This document shows, piece after piece, positions 32,034-36,216 of a stretch of DNA of 36,216 bases. The notes beneath the pieces were generated by a model. The model was not told where the DNA came from and made no database searches. It saw only the letters and a program-made list of their open reading frames with translations. Within the stretch, counting starts at the first letter, position 1; the number at the start of each line of letters is the position of its first letter. Location: assembly GCA_002346535.1 (NCBI GenBank), contig DDZZ01000018.1, positions 1 through 36,216 on the forward strand. Direction: 5' to 3'. The stretch is from Opitutales bacterium UBA2995. Its GTDB lineage: Bacteria > Verrucomicrobiota > Verrucomicrobiia > Opitutales > UBA2995. The position numbers and the translations under genes were made by a program.

Positions 32034-33119
32034 TTAAACGAACCTGAGTGCCAAAGAAGCGTGCAGTTTTTCTAGAGTTGTCACCGTCGTTTCCCAATCG
32101 ATACACGCATCCGTGATTGATACCCCGTATTTAAGGTTCGGGATGGGTTGAGGAAATTTTTGATTACCTGCGTTTATGTTGCTTTCCACCATCGCTCCAA
32201 TTATGGAGTGGTTGCCAGCTTTAATTTGTTCAATAACTGAATCAATGACTTTGGGTTGATTTTCATGCTTTTTTGCGCTGTTGGCATGGGACGCGTCTAC
32301 CATGATGGCCTGTTTCAATTCAGCCATCTCTAATTGTGATTCGTAATCCCGGATAAACTCCGGTGCGTAATTGGGACCTGAGTTTCCGCCACGCACAACC
32401 AGGTGACAATTTGGATTTCCTCTTGTTGTGACTGCGGAAGACGTGCCGTCACGGTTGATACCCAAAAAAGTTTGTCGTTGTCTGGCTGCTTTAATAGCAT
32501 TCACCGCTGCGGTCATGCTTCCGTCGGTGCTGTTTTTAAATCCCAGAGGCATGGATAAACCAGATGCCATTTGACGGTGGGTTTGTGATTCGGTGGTTCG
32601 AGCTCCAATGGCTGACCAGCTAATTAAGTCACCGATGTATTGAGGCGTTATGGGGTCGAGAAGTTCGGTGGCAGTTGGAACGCCAAGATCAATGAGCCGA
32701 TTTAAAAAGGTTCGAGCTACTTCCAGGCCTCGCTCGAGGTTGCAGGTTCCATCCAGATCGGGATCCATAATTAGGCCTTTCCAGCCAAGCGACGTGCGTG
32801 GTTTTTCAAAATAAGCCCGCATGACAATGCATAATCGGTCAGTTAGTTGATCTGATAGCTTCTTCAATCGTGTGGCGTATTCGAAACCGGCATCGACATC
32901 GTGTATTGAACAAGGGCCTACAATTACTAAGAGGCGGGAATCGTCTCCAAAAATGATATGCTCAATTTCTTCGCGTGACTGAGAAACAAATTGGGCGGCC
33001 TCTTCAGTTTTTGGTACGCGGTCTCTGAGCTCCGTAGGGCTTGGAAGTGGATTAGTGCTTAATACATTAACGTCCGTGACCTTGGTTTGGACGGATGGCG
33101 TGTGGGAATCAGAGCTCAT
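32034..33119 (-). CDS. aroG: 3-deoxy-7-phosphoheptulonate synthase, class I (AroF/G/H type)
   Basis: A 361-residue enzyme that condenses PEP and erythrose-4-phosphate at the entry to the shikimate pathway. VIVGPCSIHDVDAGFEYA lies near residues 65-82, with the metal-binding Cys. MRAYFEKPRTSLGWKG, SAIGARTTESQTHRQMASG, LGFKNSTDG, CHLVVRGGNSGPNY and MVDASHANS follow in family order. Members are usually feedback-inhibited by Phe, Tyr or Trp; the specificity here cannot be read, so aroG is a family label. The leader carries a promoter, a palindrome and a terminator-like hairpin (33210-33329). Confidence 0.96.
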   Translation of the reverse strand: MSSDSHTPSVQTKVTDVNVLSTNPLPSPTELRDRVPKTEEAAQFVSQSREEIEHIIFGDDSRLLVIVGPCSIHDVDAGFEYATRLKKLSDQLTDRLCIVMRAYFEKPRTSLGWKGLIMDPDLDGTCNLERGLEVARTFLNRLIDLGVPTATELLDPITPQYIGDLISWSAIGARTTESQTHRQMASGLSMPLGFKNSTDGSMTAAVNAIKAARQRQTFLGINRDGTSSAVTTRGNPNCHLVVRGGNSGPNYAPEFIRDYESQLEMAELKQAIMVDASHANSAKKHENQPKVIDSVIEQIKAGNHSIIGAMVESNINAGNQKFPQPIPNLKYGVSITDACIDWETTVTTLEKLHASLALRFV

Positions 33120-33209
33120 ATGAAAAGGTCCAGAAAAATAAAGAACTCGTTACATAGGTGAACCGAACAGAATTCCAGCTAAAAGTGCAGTGATTTTACG
33201 TTCAGGTGT

Positions 33210-33244
33210 AAAAAGGCTGGTTGCCTACCCCTAAGCAACCAGCC
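33210..33244 (-). terminator. Strong intrinsic terminator in the aroG leader (attenuator candidate)
   Basis: GGCTGGTTGC and GCAACCAGCC form a perfect 10-base stem with a 10-base loop (plus-strand arms 33215-33224 and 33235-33244). On the minus strand the stem is followed at once by TTTTT (33214-33210), the textbook form. It lies about 90 bases before the aroG ATG and downstream of the aroG promoter candidate, so it would stop aroG transcription unless relieved. On the plus strand it is followed by a weaker T-rich stretch. Confidence 0.7.
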
Positions 33245-33300
33245 ATATTCTTTTTCTCAATCATTTACTCTAAGCTTCTATTTAACGAGATATTGTGGAA

Positions 33301-33329
33301 TTTATTGCTACATTAGCAACGATTGTCAA
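33301..33329 (-). promoter_or_regulatory. aroG promoter candidate with an operator-like palindrome in the spacer
   Basis: On the minus strand a perfect TTGACA (33329-33324) and AATAAA (33306-33301) are 17 bases apart. The spacer holds TTGCTA-ATG-TAGCAA, a perfect 6-base inverted repeat at 33305-33319 that just overlaps the -10. A repressor bound there would block the promoter. The divergent ygfZ starts at 33358, so the site could act on both genes. Confidence 0.5.
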
Positions 33330-33357
33330 GCTTTCATGTTGAAAAATTTACCTTTTT

Positions 33358-34284
33358 ATGGCGACTGAGAAAATTCTGAATGGATACTACTTGTACCGTC
33401 CTGCAGCCTGGATATCGGCCTCTGATGAGGATGCTTCCGGATTTCTTCAAAGTCAGTTCAGCAATGACCTGAGCGGATTAAGGGTAGGAGAGGTCAAATA
33501 TGGGCTCTGGTTGGATCAAAAAGGAAAAGTCCACGGCGACAGCTTTATCCTACGTTCTGATGAGGAGGAACATTTTCTCATGAGTTACGCTACCAACGAG
33601 GCCTCACTGCTTGAAAAGCTAAATCGGTTTATCGTCGCAGACGATGTTGAACTTGAAGGTTTGGCGGATCAGCACTGGGGCATATTACTATTGGGAGACG
33701 GCTTGAAATTCGTTAAAAACTTTGAACTTGGCAATGACGGCTCAGCAATTCTCTCGATTGAAAACGAAACCGTATATTGTTTTCCAGGGCGCCGTTGCCA
33801 ACAACCGTCAATGGAACTCATTTGCCGTTCCGAGGCCTTACCAATTTTAGAAACTTCAGTCGTTGACAGCTGCCCCGGTATATATGCGCTGTCCGAAGCA
33901 ACCGTCGAAGGGCTTCGTGTTTATAGCGGTTTTCCGAAAGTCCCGATAGATATTGGTCCGACCGAACTTCCTCAAGAAGGCGGGTTAGAGAAAGATGGTG
34001 TAAGTTTTAATAAAGGGTGTTATCTCGGTCAGGAAGTGATGTCTCGACTTCAGTCCATGGGCCAGGTCCGGAGGTCTTTACGGGTTGTTGTTTCGGATCA
34101 GGTCCTCGAATTCGGAGCTCCGATTTATTGCGAAAATAAAAAGGTAGGAGTGGTTAAGTCTTCCATTTCCGAAAACGGAAGAACAGCTGGCTTGGCGTTA
34201 ATCAGCAACAGTACATTTGAAGGCTCTGCCCTTTGTGTTGGCGAGCCTGGAAGTGGAATCCTCTTAAATCTTGTCCCATCCTGA
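33358..34284 (+). CDS. ygfZ: YgfZ/GcvT-type folate-binding protein
   Basis: A 308-residue protein of the aminomethyltransferase-like fold that helps assemble or repair certain iron-sulfur clusters with tetrahydrofolate. The diagnostic motif KGCYLGQEVMSRL (family K-G-C-Y-x-G-Q-E) is near residues 220-232, and FLQSQFSNDLSGLRVG near 29-44 is the usual N-terminal strand pair. It ends 1 base before the ATG of a small downstream gene. It starts 238 bases from the divergent aroG. Confidence 0.92.
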   Translation: MATEKILNGYYLYRPAAWISASDEDASGFLQSQFSNDLSGLRVGEVKYGLWLDQKGKVHGDSFILRSDEEEHFLMSYATNEASLLEKLNRFIVADDVELEGLADQHWGILLLGDGLKFVKNFELGNDGSAILSIENETVYCFPGRRCQQPSMELICRSEALPILETSVVDSCPGIYALSEATVEGLRVYSGFPKVPIDIGPTELPQEGGLEKDGVSFNKGCYLGQEVMSRLQSMGQVRRSLRVVVSDQVLEFGAPIYCENKKVGVVKSSISENGRTAGLALISNSTFEGSALCVGEPGSGILLNLVPS

Positions 34285-34285
34285 T

Positions 34286-34477
34286 ATGGCCGATACACAT
34301 GAAGAGTTGATTGAGTTTTTCAAAAAATCCGGAGCCAACGAAACGCAGGCGGATACCATGGCCCGGCAGATGGTTAAGCGTGCAGTTAAACTCTCTGATG
34401 AGCGAGATTGGGACGAAACTCAAGCTATGGAATATCTTTTGAAGCTCTTTGTGGAAGGCCGCGAGAATTCAGATTAG
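34286..34477 (+). CDS. Small helical hypothetical protein downstream of ygfZ
   Basis: A 63-residue charged, helical protein (MADTHEELIEFFKKSG, then AMEYLLKLFVEGREN). ATG 34286 starts one base after the ygfZ stop; a TTG at 34271 would overlap ygfZ. There is no signal peptide and no known family. Close spacing argues for co-expression with ygfZ. Confidence 0.65.
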   Translation: MADTHEELIEFFKKSGANETQADTMARQMVKRAVKLSDERDWDETQAMEYLLKLFVEGRENSD

Positions 34478-34634
34478 GCGAGTTGGTACTGTTTCTTATG
34501 GGGTCAATTGGTTTTGAAATTTCGAGTCTCATTCTGAATTGACGAAATATTCTTATTCGCCTTCGGTAGTCCGTTTTTCGAAACTGGTTATATTCCTCAA
34601 CTCATTTTGAAGCCGAAAGTTTTATTTAGCCTTC

Positions 34635-34949
34635 ATGAATAAAGCAGAACTTGTCCTCAGTGTCCAAAGAAGTCTGGGAGGCGACACTTCCGAAGCTCAA
34701 GCCGAAGGTGCGATTGATACGGTGGTTGATGCCATTAAAAACAGCGTTAGAGAAGCAGACGAAAAGGTGAAAATCAAAGGCGATACTTCAGAAGCCTTGG
34801 CTATTCAATTAATGGGTTTTGGTACTTTTTACGTTGCCCGTCGCAATGCCCGCACAGGGGTAAATCCTGCCACCGGTGAAAAGATTAAAATCGACGCTTC
34901 CAAAGTCGTAAAGTTTAAACCTGGTGCCGGACTGAAAGCCTTAGTGTGA
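34635..34949 (+). CDS. HU/IHF-family DNA-binding protein
   Basis: A 104-residue histone-like protein, about 14 residues longer than a standard HU. MNKAELVLSVQRSLGGDTS and the helix pair open it. The DNA-bending arm GFGTFYVARRNARTGVNPATGEKIKI follows, and the end is VVKFKPGAGLKALV. The extra residues lie before the beta-arm (READEKVKIKGDTSEALAIQLMGF), where HU has a short turn. It dimerises and bends or compacts DNA. Terminated at 34972. Confidence 0.93.
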   Translation: MNKAELVLSVQRSLGGDTSEAQAEGAIDTVVDAIKNSVREADEKVKIKGDTSEALAIQLMGFGTFYVARRNARTGVNPATGEKIKIDASKVVKFKPGAGLKALV

Positions 34950-34971
34950 TTAAATTTATATGAATCGCGGG

Positions 34972-35007
34972 CCCGTAGCTTTTCTAAAACTGCGGGATTT
35001 CTTATTT
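34972..35007 (+). terminator. Rho-independent terminator of the HU-family gene
   Basis: CCCGTAG (34972-34978) pairs with CTGCGGG (34990-34996) over 7 pairs with one G-U, loop of 11 bases, followed by ATTTCTTATTTC. It starts 22 bases after the stop codon. Confidence 0.7.
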
Positions 35008-35038
35008 CAAAAGATAAAGTCTTTCAAATACTAGCCGG

Positions 35039-36199
35039 ATGGTTGAACAAGCTCAGGATTTTTTCAGAGAATCTTTCTACAATGACCCCGCTGTGGTGGC
35101 GTATGCTCCTGGCAGAATCGAGTTTGTGGGCAATCATACTGACTATAATGGAGGAAAGGTTCTTGGTATTGCGATTCAACAGGGTATTTACTGTGCGCTT
35201 TCTTATCGGAATGATCGAAAAGTCCTGGGCGTCAGTCTGGATGGGGAACCTACATTTACCTCATCACTGGATGATCTGGAAACGCTTAGTGAGGACGGCC
35301 ATTGGTCACGGTATCCTCTTGGGGTTGTGTGGGCCATTCAGAAAAAAGGAATTAAATTGGAACGTGGTTTCAATCTTGCAATCTTCTCCAACTTGCCGAT
35401 GGGGGCTGGATTGAGTAGCAGCGCTGCCTTGGAATTGTCGATCGCTTACGCTGTTCTGGCTGATGAAAAACATGGGTTTTCTAAAAAAGATTTAGTGAAA
35501 ATTTGCATGTATGCAGAAAACAACTACGTTGGAGTTCCATGCGGAATTTTGGATCAAGGAGTTTCCGGATTTGGACGCGAAGACCAACTGGTCTATATCG
35601 ATTGTAAGACAGAATCGTTTTCAAATGTGGGGATCCCCCAGGGCACGCATTTTTGGATCTTTAATTCAAATACTCAGCATAGTCTTACGGATTCCCTTTA
35701 TTCTGAAAGATTCTCCGAATGTGCAGAAGGCCTGAAGGTTGCAGAGGGTTTTAGACCAGGTATTGAGTGTTTGGCCGATTTTCCTTTATCGAAACTGGAT
35801 TCCCTTGCCGATCATCTTAGCCGCAAGATTTACAAACGGGTGAAACACGTATTATATGAAAACCAGCGCGTAAATGATGTGGCGAGGCACCTCCTTAGCG
35901 ATTCGGTCGATCTGAGAACCATTGGAAATTTTCTTTATGACTCTCATGAAAGTTCCCGGAATCTTTTCGACAACAGCACGAAGGAACTGGACTTTCTGGT
36001 AAGCCATTTAAGAGAAATTAAATCCGTATATGGGGCACGTCTTACCGGTGGGGGATTTGGTGGTGCTGTCATGGCCTGGACATCAATCGATTTCAAGAAA
36101 TCCGACGCAGCCATTATTTCTAAGTTATATGAAGCTGCATTTGATCATCCTCCCCGCATTCTTCACTGCAAAAGCGGCGACGGTGTCCACCTCATCTAA
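35039..36199 (+). CDS. galK: Galactokinase-family GHMP kinase
   Basis: A 386-residue cytosolic GHMP kinase that phosphorylates a sugar at C1. The N-terminal signature reads YAPGRIEFVGNHTDYNGGKVLG (residues 22-43). The ATP motif LPMGAGLSSSAALELSIAYA is near 119-138, the Asp-containing CGILDQGVSGFG near 172-183, and the closing GARLTGGGFGGAVMAW near 338-353. In galactokinases the first motif is usually GEHTDYN; here Glu is replaced by Asn, and RVNLI is replaced by RIEFV. The enzyme may therefore accept galactose or a related sugar. It follows HU's terminator by about 30 bases. No gal operon partners are visible before the window ends. Confidence 0.88.
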   Translation: MVEQAQDFFRESFYNDPAVVAYAPGRIEFVGNHTDYNGGKVLGIAIQQGIYCALSYRNDRKVLGVSLDGEPTFTSSLDDLETLSEDGHWSRYPLGVVWAIQKKGIKLERGFNLAIFSNLPMGAGLSSSAALELSIAYAVLADEKHGFSKKDLVKICMYAENNYVGVPCGILDQGVSGFGREDQLVYIDCKTESFSNVGIPQGTHFWIFNSNTQHSLTDSLYSERFSECAEGLKVAEGFRPGIECLADFPLSKLDSLADHLSRKIYKRVKHVLYENQRVNDVARHLLSDSVDLRTIGNFLYDSHESSRNLFDNSTKELDFLVSHLREIKSVYGARLTGGGFGGAVMAWTSIDFKKSDAAIISKLYEAAFDHPPRILHCKSGDGVHLI

Positions 36200-36216
36200 T
36201 CACCACCGTTATGATA

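Noticed and set aside
33202..33264. A 20-codon leader peptide ending in Phe-Tyr upstream of aroG
   Set aside because: There is no convincing ribosome binding site, and the aromatic codons lie after the hairpin, not before an antiterminator, so I do not list it as a gene.
33120..33357. T-box riboswitch in the aroG leader
   Set aside because: The conserved T-box bulge sequence is absent and there is no specifier loop structure.
1..36216. CRISPR arrays, prophage, transposons or toxin-antitoxin pairs
   Set aside because: I saw no regularly spaced direct repeats, no integrase or transposase frames, and no recognisable toxin or antitoxin pair.

Overview
This window is a 36.2 kb piece of a Gram-negative bacterial chromosome of moderate GC. 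An LptD outer-membrane protein, several lipoproteins with clear lipoboxes, a MenA prenyltransferase, a PQQ-type beta-propeller protein, many weak or absent Shine-Dalgarno sites and the general gene style suggest a Verrucomicrobiota lineage (Opitutae-like, probably free-living aquatic). That placement is an inference from gene content, not a phylogeny. Almost every intact gene is housekeeping or biosynthetic. I see no CRISPR array, prophage, insertion sequence or integrase.

Layout. 1-4.9 kb: a truncated tRNA, a TVP38-type membrane protein, a pyridoxamine-phosphate-oxidase-like gene with an in-frame stop, two unrecognised genes, acylphosphatase, a decayed ABC ATPase, a frameshifted small ORF and menA. 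4.9-8.9 kb (minus strand): a compact lptD-scpA-small ORF-small membrane protein-trxA cluster with overlaps. 9-16.9 kb: glgB, two lipoproteins, an M14-type peptidase, gltX and glnS. 16.9-19.3 kb: a PQQ-propeller protein flanked by remnants of an FkbM methyltransferase and a sarcosine-oxidase-type flavoenzyme. 19.3-27.2 kb: a TPP riboswitch and a nearly complete thiamin operon, thiC-thiS-(small ORF)-thiE-like-thiE-thiG-thiH, then after a hairpin-rich gap a MoeB/ThiF-rhodanese fusion and thiD. 27.3-30.9 kb: a secreted Gly/Arg/Gln-rich protein, threonine aldolase, a HupE/UreJ-type membrane protein and a dead SufR-like regulator. 31-33.1 kb (minus): malate dehydrogenase and DAHP synthase. 33.4-36.2 kb: ygfZ, a small protein, an HU-family protein and a galactokinase-family GHMP kinase.

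How the genes work together. The thiamin cluster makes both halves of thiamin. ThiC makes HMP-P and ThiD phosphorylates it. ThiS, ThiF, ThiG and ThiH build the thiazole, ThiE joins the halves, and TPP feeds back on the leader riboswitch. ThiH rather than ThiO means dehydroglycine comes from tyrosine. gltX and glnS side by side imply direct charging of tRNA-Gln.

The most notable observations are these. (i) An unusual density of gene remnants: PNPOx-like, ABC ATPase, FkbM, sarcosine oxidase and SufR-like, several with both stops and frameshifts. (ii) Terminator-like hairpins in three divergent intergenic regions where no annotated upstream gene needs termination (before acylphosphatase, glgB and aroG), which makes them candidate attenuators; the aroG leader also has a perfect palindrome between its -35 and -10. 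(iii) A thiamin sulfur-activation fusion that has lost the usual zinc cysteines. (iv) Two adjacent, divergent ThiE-type proteins. (v) A cysteine-free mature LptD. I did not find a clearly new multi-gene system; the regulatory leaders are the best candidates for undescribed biology.
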